DNA of 9,605 nt from Anaerolineaceae bacterium (GTDB taxonomy: Bacteria; Planctomycetota; Phycisphaerae; FEN-1346; JAACEH01): positions 1-9,605 of the forward strand of contig JAACEH010000117.1 of assembly GCA_011682595.1 (NCBI GenBank), in the 5' to 3' direction. The notes under the pieces are model-generated. The model was not told the DNA's origin. It searched no databases and saw only the letters and a program-made list of their open reading frames with translations. A program made the translations under genes and the position numbers. Below are positions 1-6,248 of this stretch, in pieces. How positions within the stretch are numbered: the first letter of the stretch is position 1; each line of letters begins with the position of its first letter.

Positions 1-462
1 TCGGAGTACAGGGATTGGATCCTCCCCTTGCTGCAGGGGCCGGGGATCACGATTGACGATGATAAGGTAAGGGTTTCTTTCATGCTGGCCAGGATGCGCG
101 CCGGCGAGCTATCTGCGGACGCGGTCGCCTTGGCCGCACGAAAGGATGCGAGCCCGGTGTTCCGCGCCTGGGTTGGCAAAGCGCTGGCCATCAGCCAAGG
201 AAGGTGGGATGGTTTGGAGTTATTTGCCGAGGCACTGAAGGCGATCCCTCCGGCGAAACAACGTTCATATATGGTAGTTTTTGTTGTTCTCTTCGTGCCT
301 CCACTTGCAGAGGTGTCTCGCCTGGGAGACAAATCGGATAGCCTGGAGGATCTTCTGGCGAAGGACTGGCCGACATGGCTGGCAGAAAACCGGAACCGCC
401 TGAACTTCCGTGGCGAGCGGTGGCACTTGATGGATGAAAAGGTGAAAGCGCATGAAGACTAG
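1..462 (+). CDS. Hypothetical protein, 3' part only
   Basis: The reading frame is open from the first base of the window to a TAG stop at 460-462. The visible 153 codons are therefore probably the C-terminal part of a longer protein. A TTG at 28 could act as a start, but it has no good Shine-Dalgarno sequence and the frame is open upstream of it. I do not recognise the family. The protein looks mostly alpha-helical, with an Ala/Leu-rich stretch, several Trp residues, one short hydrophobic patch around codons 89-101 (MVVFVVLFVPPL) and a charged C-terminus ending KVKAHED. The hydrophobic patch is too short and isolated for me to call a membrane segment. The DNA around 255-300 is visibly more AT-rich than the trp genes, so this gene may have a different history from its neighbours. 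It is followed by 282 non-coding bases and is not part of the trp operon. Confidence 0.6.
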   Translation, partial: SEYRDWILPLLQGPGITIDDDKVRVSFMLARMRAGELSADAVALAARKDASPVFRAWVGKALAISQGRWDGLELFAEALKAIPPAKQRSYMVVFVVLFVPPLAEVSRLGDKSDSLEDLLAKDWPTWLAENRNRLNFRGERWHLMDEKVKAHED

Positions 463-527
463 TCCGTAGGGTGGGGGCTGGTTCACAGTCGCTACTTGGC
501 TGCCCCGACCCCCACACGGTAGCGCTC

Positions 528-555
528 AACAAGCCCCCGGCATCGCCGGGGGATC
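528..555 (+). repeat. Palindromic repeat element, copy 1
   Basis: The element begins AACAAGCCCCCGGC and ends GGGGGATC. Bases 534-541 pair perfectly with 545-552 (8 bp, all G-C) around a 3-base ATC loop. The same head sequence occurs again at 648 (direct) and at 609 reading leftward (inverted). No T-run follows, so it does not look like a classical intrinsic terminator. The combination of a conserved head and a GC-rich hairpin resembles REP/BIME-type extragenic palindromes. Confidence 0.65.
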
Positions 556-580
556 ACATCACACGTGAACGGTGACAACG

Positions 581-609
581 GCATCCCCCCGCCGTGCGGG
601 GGGCTTGTT
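581..609 (-). repeat. Palindromic repeat element, copy 2 (inverted)
   Basis: Read on the minus strand this begins AACAAGCCCCCCGC and ends GGGGGGATGC, matching copy 1 in head, stem and tail. Bases 585-592 pair perfectly with 596-603 (8 bp) around a 3-base loop. The loop and inner stem bases differ from copy 1 while pairing is kept, so the two hairpins differ by compensating changes. Copies 1 and 2 face each other with their AACAAG heads outward, about 25 bases apart. Confidence 0.65.
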
Positions 610-647
610 CGTCCCCAACCTTCGAACAACACTCCACATTCGCCGCC

Positions 648-673
648 AACAAGCCCCCAGCACCGCCGGCCGG
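648..673 (+). repeat. Palindromic repeat element, copy 3 (degenerate)
   Basis: This copy begins AACAAGCCCCCAGCACCGCC, so the head and left arm match copy 1. The right arm has drifted to GGCCGG and no longer pairs fully with the C-run. It lies in the same orientation as copy 1 and ends about ten bases before the putative trpB -35 box. Confidence 0.55.
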
Positions 674-683
674 CCCTTTTCAC

Positions 684-712
684 TTGACGCTTCGTCGGGA
701 CCGTTTTAACCT
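684..712 (+). promoter_or_regulatory. Putative sigma-70-type promoter for trpBA
   Basis: TTGACG at 684-689 matches five of six bases of the -35 consensus. The -10 box is less clear: TAACCT at 707-712 has 17-base spacing, and TTTAAC at 705-710 has 15-base spacing. The start codon of trpB is 32 bases further on. I see no Trp-codon-rich leader peptide, no T-box-like structure and no attenuator between here and the start codon. The consensus is that of E. coli and may not hold in this organism. Confidence 0.4.
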
Positions 713-744
713 AGTTTCTTTGACGCACACAAGGAGCCATAGCC

Positions 745-1950
745 GTGGCAGAGAGATTACCTGACAGTCATGGGCGCTTCGGGCCGTACGGTGGGCAGTA
801 CATACCCGAGACGCTGATGCACGCCATCACCCAGTTGGCCGAAGCCTACCAGGAGGCCAAGGGCGATCCGAAGTTCGACCAGGAGCTTCAGTACTACTTC
901 CGCTACTATGTGGGACGGCCCAGCCCGCTCTACTTCGCCCGGCGGGCCACCGAGGCCTGGGGCGGAGCGAAGATATACCTGAAGCGAGAGGACCTGAACC
1001 ACACCGGGGCCCACAAGATCAACAACACCCTGGGCCAGGGGCTGCTCTGCAAGCGAATGGGCAAGAGGCGGATCATCGCCGAGACCGGGGCCGGCCAGCA
1101 CGGCGTGGCCACGGCCACGGCGGCCGCCCTGCTGGGGCTGGAGTGCGACGTCTACATGGGCTCCGAGGACGTGCGGCGGCAGGAACTGAACGTCTTTCGC
1201 ATGAAGGCCCAGGGGGCCAGGGTCGTCCCCGTGACCACGGGGCAGAAGACCCTCAAGGACGCCTGCAACGAGGCCTTCCGCGACTGGATGGGCAGCGTCG
1301 CGAACACCCATTACTGCATCGGCTCGACCGTCGGTCCGCACCCCTTTCCGATGATGGTCCGCGACTTCCAGTCGGTCATCGGCACCGAGGCTCGCGGGCA
1401 GATCATGGACCTGGAGGGCCGCCTGCCGGACGTGATCTGCGCCTGCGTGGGCGGGGGCAGCAACTCGGCCGGCATCTTCTATCCCTTCATCGAGGACAGC
1501 CAGGTCCGCCTGGTCGGCGTCGAGGCGGGGGGGCTGGGCCTGGCCACCGGCAAGCACGCCGCGCCGCTGGCGGCCGGGCGGCCGGGCGTCCTGCACGGCA
1601 GCATGAGCTATGTGCTGCAGGACGCCGACGGGCAGACCGCCCAGGTGCACAGCGTCTCGGCGGGGCTCGACTATCCGGGCGTCGGGCCGGAGCACTCCTA
1701 CTGGAAGGACTCCGGCCGCGTCAGCTACACCGTCGTCACCGACAGCGAGGCCCTGGAGATGTTCTACGAGTTGTCGCGTCTGGAGGGCATCATTCCGGCT
1801 CTGGAGTCGTCGCACGCCCTGGTCGAGGCCAAGCGAATGGCTCCCGAGCTGGGCCAGGACAAGCTGATCGTGGTCAACCTCTCCGGTCGCGGGGACAAGG
1901 ACTGCGTTGAGGTGGCCCGGCTGACCGGCGGCCCGAAGGAGAGAAGCTGA
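745..1950 (+). CDS. trpB: Tryptophan synthase beta subunit
   Basis: This PLP enzyme condenses indole with L-serine to make L-tryptophan in the cytoplasm, in an alpha2-beta2 complex with TrpA. At 401 residues it has the usual family length. The PLP-binding lysine is K91 in HTGAHKINN, and the catalytic glutamate is E113 in AETGAGQHG. The phosphate-binding GGGSNS loop is at 236-241, E354 lies in PALESSHA, and the SGRGDKD motif is at 380-386. The offset to the E. coli numbering is a steady four residues, so the active site is complete. The start is GTG, preceded by AAGGAG at 731-736 with 8-base spacing. The protein begins at the expected place before the [13 protein letters not shown] motif. trpA follows after two bases, so the two are almost certainly co-transcribed and translationally coupled. 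No other trp gene adjoins, which means the rest of the pathway lies elsewhere. Confidence 0.98.
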   Translation: MAERLPDSHGRFGPYGGQYIPETLMHAITQLAEAYQEAKGDPKFDQELQYYFRYYVGRPSPLYFARRATEAWGGAKIYLKREDLNHTGAHKINNTLGQGLLCKRMGKRRIIAETGAGQHGVATATAAALLGLECDVYMGSEDVRRQELNVFRMKAQGARVVPVTTGQKTLKDACNEAFRDWMGSVANTHYCIGSTVGPHPFPMMVRDFQSVIGTEARGQIMDLEGRLPDVICACVGGGSNSAGIFYPFIEDSQVRLVGVEAGGLGLATGKHAAPLAAGRPGVLHGSMSYVLQDADGQTAQVHSVSAGLDYPGVGPEHSYWKDSGRVSYTVVTDSEALEMFYELSRLEGIIPALESSHALVEAKRMAPELGQDKLIVVNLSGRGDKDCVEVARLTGGPKERS

Positions 1951-1952
1951 AG

Positions 1953-2756
1953 ATGGCCAACCGCATTGAGCAGACCTTTCGACGGTTACGGCAAGAGGGC
2001 CGCAAGGCTTTCATGCCTTTCCTGACGGCGGGGGACCCGGACCTGGCCACCACGGCGGCCCTGATTCGCGAGATGGCCGCCCGGGGGGCGTCGCTCGTCG
2101 AACTGGGACTGCCCTACTCCGACCCGGTGGCCGACGGGCCGACGATCCAGGCCTCCTACACCCGCAGCTTGGCCGCAGGTACGACGATCGACGACATTTT
2201 CGGCATGGTCAGCGAACTCCGCCGCGATTGCGAGGTGGCCATTTCGGCCATGGGCAGTTTCTCGCTGGTCACGCGGCGGGGGCCGGAGAAGTTTCTGGAC
2301 GACGCCAGGGCGGCCGGAATCGACGGGCTGATCGTCCCCGACCTGCCCCTGGAGGAGATCGACCTGCTGGCCAACGGCGCCGCCCGGCGGGAGCTGTCGC
2401 AGATAATGCTGGTGGCCCCGACCACCCCGCCCGAGCGGGCCTCGCGGATCGCCGCCAGGTCGACAGGATTCATCTACTACATGAGCGTCACCGGCATCAC
2501 CGGCGAACGGAACGAACTGCCCGATGACCTCGCCGACCACGTCGCCCGGCTGCGCGAGGCGACCGAGGCGCCCATCTGCGTGGGCTTCGGCATCTGCAGG
2601 CCGGAGCAGGTGCGGCTGGTCACCTCGGTGGCCGACGGGGCGATTGTCGGCAGCGCCATCATCCGCCGCATCGCGGAGATGGAAGGTCGGGCCAGCCCCG
2701 AGATCGTCTCTCACATCGGCCACTACGTCGGCGAGTTGGTGGCCGCCCTGCCCTGA
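1953..2756 (+). CDS. trpA: Tryptophan synthase alpha subunit
   Basis: This TIM-barrel lyase cleaves indole-3-glycerol phosphate to indole and glyceraldehyde-3-phosphate, and passes indole to TrpB through the tunnel of the complex. The length of 267 residues is typical. The acid-base pair is E50 (in LVELGLPYSDPVADGP) and D61. The active-site tyrosine region is GFIYYMSVTGITGER at 172-186, with Y175 at the place of the catalytic Tyr of enteric TrpA. Phosphate-binding GFGI is at 211-214 and GSAI at 233-236. The ATG start lies two bases after the trpB stop, and its Shine-Dalgarno (AAGGAGAGAAG, 1936-1946) sits inside the end of trpB. One segment, ISAMGSFSLVTRRG around 97-110, departs from the usual M-Y-x-N-P pattern of proteobacterial TrpA; the motif is not catalytic as far as I know. 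Nothing suggests loss of function. Confidence 0.97.
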   Translation: MANRIEQTFRRLRQEGRKAFMPFLTAGDPDLATTAALIREMAARGASLVELGLPYSDPVADGPTIQASYTRSLAAGTTIDDIFGMVSELRRDCEVAISAMGSFSLVTRRGPEKFLDDARAAGIDGLIVPDLPLEEIDLLANGAARRELSQIMLVAPTTPPERASRIAARSTGFIYYMSVTGITGERNELPDDLADHVARLREATEAPICVGFGICRPEQVRLVTSVADGAIVGSAIIRRIAEMEGRASPEIVSHIGHYVGELVAALP

Positions 2757-2763
2757 ATCGATC

Positions 2764-2786
2764 ATGGCCACGCAAGCGTGGGCCAT
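2764..2786. repeat. Imperfect palindrome after trpA
   Basis: ATGGCCACG pairs with CGTGGGCCAT across a CAAG loop, with one bulged G. It begins eight bases after the trpA stop codon. No T-run follows on the plus strand, so it is at best a weak or factor-assisted terminator or an mRNA 3'-end stabiliser for trpBA. It could also be one copy of a dispersed palindromic repeat; no second copy is visible in this window. Confidence 0.4.
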
Positions 2787-2858
2787 GCCACCGGCCTGAT
2801 CGGCTCCGGAGTTGCTCGGAATCCTCTGGAGTCACACACGACGAAAGGCCAGGAGCGC

Positions 2859-2900
2859 AAAAACTATTGGAGGGCCATCCGCGTGGGGACGGCCCTCCAA
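2859..2900 (-). terminator. Intrinsic terminator of the pilC-end operon
   Basis: Bases 2867-2876 and 2891-2900 form a perfect 10-bp stem (TTGGAGGGCC with GGCCCTCCAA), with a further TCC/GGA pairing inside. On the minus strand the stem is followed by TAGTTTTTG (2866 down to 2858), the T-tract expected of a rho-independent terminator. It lies 36 bases past the stop codon of the pilC-like gene. On the plus strand no T-run follows, so it is directional and should not end trpBA transcripts efficiently. Confidence 0.85.
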
Positions 2901-2936
2901 AGCGAGTACACCCCTCCATTAGTTACCCGCATTCTG

Positions 2937-4160
2937 TCACTTGGCCAGCACCTTGGAGATGTTGAACATCGGCAGCAGCAGGGCGATGGCGATGCCGCCG
3001 ACGAAGATGCCCATGAAGCCGATCAGGACCGGCTCGAGCATGGTGGTCATTTGCTTGACGGCGTTCTTGAGGTCGCGCTCGCAGAATCCGCTGATCTTCA
3101 GCAGCACCTGGCCCAGTCGGCCGGACTTTTCGCCGGCGAAAATCATCTGCGAGGTGGTCACCGGAATCAGGCTGGTGCAGAAAAACTGGTCGGCCAGCGT
3201 TTCGCCCTCGGTGACCCTCTCGGCGGCCCGGTCGAATATCTCGGCAAAGTGGCTGTTGGTCGCCGTCTCGCGGGCGATCTCCAGGGCCTGGATCACCGGC
3301 ACCCCGGCCGAGACCATCGTGCCCAGGGCTCGGAAGGCCCGGGCCATGTAGAGCTTCAGGCAGACTTCCTTCACGATCGGCAGGCGAATCTGCAACGTAT
3401 GAAGGAACCTCTTGCCGACGGTGCGCCGCATAAACAGCACCAGGCCCACCGCCAGGAGGACCACCGCGATCACGATCGCAATCCAGTGGGCGACGCAGAA
3501 GTTGCTGATGCCCATCAGCACTCGCGTCGGCATCGGAAGCACCGCATCCTTGTTGGCATAGATCTTGGTGAATCGCGGCAACACAAAGGTCATCAGCACA
3601 ACAACAACAACCACGGCCAGCGCGGCCATGAAGGCCGGATAGGCCATGGCCCCCTTGACCTGCCGCCGCGTTTCCTCCGCCTCGACCAGGTAGTCGGCCA
3701 CGTTGTTGAGCATGCCGCCCAGGTTGCCGGACGACTCGCCGGCCTTGACCAGGCTGACGAACATGGGGTTGAACTGCTTGGGATGCTTGTGGAGAGCATC
3801 GCTAAAGGTTTCTCCCTCGTCGACGTCAGCGGCGACGGCGGACAGGATCTCCTTGAAGGTCGGGTTCTGTGCCTGCTGGCTCAGGGCCTGCAGAGCTTCC
3901 GGAAGCGGCACTCCGGTCTCGACCATGACCGCCAACTGGTTCGCGAAGTAGACGACATCGTTGGACTTGACCCGTGGCTTGCCGACCTGGATGGAGGCCA
4001 ATTTGGCGAGCCCCCCCGTGGCGGCGCGCACGGCCACGCTTTGAACCGTCATGCCCTGCATGCGGAGCTGGTGGATAAGTTCCTCTCGGTCCCGGGCCGT
4101 CAGCACGCCGGAAACCATGCCGCCTCGGGCGTCCTGGGCACGGTAGGCAAATTGTGGCAT
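2937..4160 (-). CDS. pilC: PilC/GspF-family inner-membrane platform protein
   Basis: This is the polytopic inner-membrane protein on which the assembly ATPase acts in type IV pilus and type II secretion machines. At 407 residues it has the family length. The N-terminal FAYRAQDARGG is the usual opening motif. Two homologous T2SSF domains are visible at about 68-190 and 270-392. They share the pattern ETGVPLPEAL / SAGVPVIQAL, then DEGETFSDAL / TEGETLADQF, then KAGESSGNLGGML / FAGEKSGRLGQVL. Hydrophobic segments lie near 173-196 (with a run of six valines), 223-245 and 376-398, giving three membrane helices. The ATG follows AGGAGGT with 7-base spacing. It lies 32 bases after the pilB-like gene and is the last gene before the terminator. 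The sequence alone does not decide between type IV pilus PilC and type II secretion GspF, because no pilin or secretin gene is in the window. Confidence 0.93.
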   Translation of the reverse strand: MPQFAYRAQDARGGMVSGVLTARDREELIHQLRMQGMTVQSVAVRAATGGLAKLASIQVGKPRVKSNDVVYFANQLAVMVETGVPLPEALQALSQQAQNPTFKEILSAVAADVDEGETFSDALHKHPKQFNPMFVSLVKAGESSGNLGGMLNNVADYLVEAEETRRQVKGAMAYPAFMAALAVVVVVVLMTFVLPRFTKIYANKDAVLPMPTRVLMGISNFCVAHWIAIVIAVVLLAVGLVLFMRRTVGKRFLHTLQIRLPIVKEVCLKLYMARAFRALGTMVSAGVPVIQALEIARETATNSHFAEIFDRAAERVTEGETLADQFFCTSLIPVTTSQMIFAGEKSGRLGQVLLKISGFCERDLKNAVKQMTTMLEPVLIGFMGIFVGGIAIALLLPMFNISKVLAK

Positions 4161-4192
4161 AGCTACTACCTCCTGTGAGTTTGCCGCTGGTG

Positions 4193-5905
4193 TCAGCGTT
4201 CCCCACTGGCCCGGATGACTTCCTCAAGGGCGGTGATTCCGGCCCGCACCTTGCTTATGCCGTCGCAGCGCAGAGTGTCCATGCCGTGCTCAGTGGCCAG
4301 AGAGCGAATCTCTTCCAGCGACGCCCGGTGAACAACCAGGTCGCGAATCTCGTCGGTCATGACCAGCAGTTCGTAGATTCCGATGCGGCCCTGGAAGCCC
4401 GTGTTGCGACACTTCGAGCATCCCTTGCCGCGATAGAATGTGTCGATGCCCTCGATCTGCTGGCCCGCCATGCGGCGAAGATGAAGCGGCGGGCTGCAGG
4501 TTTCCTTGCAGTTGGTGCAAATCTTGCGGACCAGCCGCTGGGCCAGGATGCCGATCACGCTGGCCGAAACCAGGTAAGGCTCGACGCCGATGTTCTGCAG
4601 TCGCGTGACCGCCGCGGCCGCATCGTTGGTGTGCAGCGTGGAGAGAACCAGGTGCCCGGTCAGGGCCGCCTGGACGGCGATCTTGGCCGTCTCTTCATCG
4701 CGAACCTCACCGACCATGATGATGTCCGGGTCCTGCCGCAGCAGACTCCTGAGCACCGAGGAAAACGTGAACCCGATGCGCTCGTTGGCCTGAAACTGAT
4801 TGACCGACCGCAGGTTGAACTCGATGGGGTCTTCGACCGTCGAGATGTTGACCTCGGGAGTGTTCAGTTCATTGAGCACGCTGTACAATGTGGTGCTCTT
4901 GCCGCTGCCGGTCGGGCCGGTCACCAGGATAATACCGTTCGGGCTGGCGATGAGCTTCTTGAACTTCTCCAGCATCTGGAACTCGAAGCCGAGCTTCTCC
5001 AGGTTGACCAGCATGTTGCGGTTGTCGAAGATTCGAATGACTACCTTCTCGCCATGGGGGCCCGGCAGCGTACTGACCCGCAGATCGATCGGGCGGCCCT
5101 GCATCATGACGTGAATGCCTCCGTCCTGGGGCAGCCGCCGCTCGGAGATGTCGAGCTGGCTCATGATCTTGATACGGGAGACCAGGGCCGCATGCATGCG
5201 GTGCGGCGGGTGGAAGGCCTCGATCAGCGACCCGTCCACACGGTAGCGCACCCGCGTGGCGGCATCGTCCGGCTCTATGTGGATGTCCGAAACATTCTGC
5301 CGCACCGCGTCGTAGACCAGGTAGTTGACGAGTTTGACCACCGGCGAGTGCTCGGAGGTATCTTCGAGGCTGGCTATGTCGTCGACCTGTTCCTCGATCA
5401 GCTCGAAGTCGTCGGTGTTGATATCGTCCATGATGTCGTCGATGACAAACACGTTGGCCGAACTGACGTAGGATTCCAGCGTGCTGACGATGTCGTGTAC
5501 CGACGCTGCGACAACCTGTATCTTCAGGCCGCTGATATGCCCCATTTCCTCGATCAGGAACATGTTCGAGGGTTCGGCCATGGCCACCGTCAGCACGTCG
5601 CGAACCTTGAACAGCGGCAGCACCTTGTGCTTGTCGAGGAAGCCGCGGGTCAAGATGTCGATGGCCGCCGCGTCGACCAGCTTGGGCGTGATCTTGGCGT
5701 AAGGCACCTTGTAGTTCTTGGCCAGGGCCTGGACGATCTCGTCCTCGCTGCAGAAGCCCAGCGAGACCAGGACCTCACCGAGCAGTTTCTTGCCACCGGA
5801 TTCCTGCTGGGCGGCCAGTGCTCTGTTCAGTTGATCCGGCGTCAGGATCTCCTGGTCCAGCAGGACATCGCCAAGCCGCATCTTTTTTAGAACACGCACG
5901 CTCAT
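4193..5905 (-). CDS. pilB: PilB/GspE-family assembly ATPase with MshEN-like N-terminus
   Basis: This cytoplasmic hexameric ATPase powers pilus or pseudopilus polymerisation through the PilC-type platform. Its 570 residues match PilB rather than the shorter GspE. Residues 10-64 are an MshEN-like tandem segment (RLGDVLLDQEILTPDQL, then LLGEVLVSLGF), followed by a second N-terminal domain to about 150 and an acidic linker (about 155-185). The ATPase core has Walker A GPTGSGKST (330-338), the Asp box STVEDPIEF (355-363), Walker B DPDIIMVGEVRDEET (392-406) and the His box TGHLVLSTLHTND (416-428). Zinc-binding cysteines are C463/C466 and C496/C499, with C470 also near. In the first MshEN half the usual glycine is E19. 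The ATG lies 10 bases after the STAS gene, whose TAG stop overlaps an AGGA ribosome site. The full core argues for an extension-type motor rather than PilT. Confidence 0.94.
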   Translation of the reverse strand: MSVRVLKKMRLGDVLLDQEILTPDQLNRALAAQQESGGKKLLGEVLVSLGFCSEDEIVQALAKNYKVPYAKITPKLVDAAAIDILTRGFLDKHKVLPLFKVRDVLTVAMAEPSNMFLIEEMGHISGLKIQVVAASVHDIVSTLESYVSSANVFVIDDIMDDINTDDFELIEEQVDDIASLEDTSEHSPVVKLVNYLVYDAVRQNVSDIHIEPDDAATRVRYRVDGSLIEAFHPPHRMHAALVSRIKIMSQLDISERRLPQDGGIHVMMQGRPIDLRVSTLPGPHGEKVVIRIFDNRNMLVNLEKLGFEFQMLEKFKKLIASPNGIILVTGPTGSGKSTTLYSVLNELNTPEVNISTVEDPIEFNLRSVNQFQANERIGFTFSSVLRSLLRQDPDIIMVGEVRDEETAKIAVQAALTGHLVLSTLHTNDAAAAVTRLQNIGVEPYLVSASVIGILAQRLVRKICTNCKETCSPPLHLRRMAGQQIEGIDTFYRGKGCSKCRNTGFQGRIGIYELLVMTDEIRDLVVHRASLEEIRSLATEHGMDTLRCDGISKVRAGITALEEVIRASGER

Positions 5906-5915
5906 GAGAGTATTC

Positions 5916-6248
5916 CTATTCGTACGACTTCATGGCCTCGGTCAGACTTTCGAAGACCTCGAACTTGCGGTCAAACCGCGCCAGTTCAAATATCTTGGCA
6001 CAGGTCTCGTCGAGGCCGCATATCTTGACCGCCCCGGTGAGCCCTTCCACTTCGTCGCGGAACCACAACAGCGCCTCCAGGGCCGAAGAGTCCATGCCGG
6101 TGGTTTTCTCACAGTCAACAATGAACCACTGGTTCTCGGGCCTGAGCTGTTCCTCGGCCACGCGCTGAAACTGGCTGACCGTGTCGCCGGAGAACTCGGA
6201 ATCAACGGCCAGAACGATCACGTTCCCGTATTCTGCCGCGGTGGTCAC
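5916..6248 (-). CDS. STAS-domain protein (anti-sigma factor antagonist-like)
   Basis: This is a single STAS domain of 110 residues, the size of SpoIIAA/RsbV-type proteins. Such proteins bind, and are phosphorylated by, a serine kinase/anti-sigma factor in partner switching. The key motif GMDSSALEALL is present. Counting from the GTG at 6248, the likely phosphoserine is S54, just after D53, matching D57-S58 of SpoIIAA. The beta strands GNVIVLAVDSEF and WFIVDCEKT are typical of the fold. I chose the GTG at 6248 over the GTG at 6263. It has a strong GGAGGGG at 6-base spacing and overlaps the upstream TGA as GTGA, the classic coupled arrangement. No HPK-type anti-sigma kinase or PP2C phosphatase is in the window, so its partner is unknown. 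Its place inside a pilus-motor operon suggests a role in motor control or in operon-linked signalling rather than general stress response; this is inference. Confidence 0.88.
   Translation of the reverse strand: MTTAAEYGNVIVLAVDSEFSGDTVSQFQRVAEEQLRPENQWFIVDCEKTTGMDSSALEALLWFRDEVEGLTGAVKICGLDETCAKIFELARFDRKFEVFESLTEAMKSYE

Noticed and set aside
471..515. Possible terminator of the first gene: GTGGGGG (471-477) could pair with CCCCCAC (509-515)
   Set aside because: The stem is only 7 bp with a loop of about 31 bases and no T-run. In a G/C-run-rich spacer this is expected by chance.
463..744. A trp attenuator, T-box or CRISPR array in the spacer before trpB
   Set aside because: There is no short ORF rich in Trp codons, no T-box-like conserved segment and no terminator T-run. 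The repeated units are palindromic, vary in orientation and lack uniform spacers, so it is not CRISPR.
757..1815. A 352-codon minus-strand frame opposite trpB
   Set aside because: trpB is certain on the plus strand. The antisense product has no family features and no ribosome site was seen.
3598..3614. A short ACA-type triplet run inside the pilC-like gene
   Set aside because: It is the codon run for consecutive valines in a membrane helix on the minus strand. It is too short to treat as a microsatellite or phase-variable tract.
2778..4178. A 466-codon open frame on the plus strand, antisense to the PilC-type gene
   Set aside because: It is an antisense shadow with low-complexity His/Gln/Asp-rich product. 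The minus strand encodes a clear T2SSF protein with a good ribosome site and a terminator.
4175..5890. A 571-codon open frame on the plus strand, fully antisense to the PilB-type gene
   Set aside because: It mirrors a well-conserved ATPase gene codon for codon in a GC-rich genome, where the antisense frame is often open. The product is rich in His/Asp/Gln/Val without recognisable motifs and has no ribosome site.
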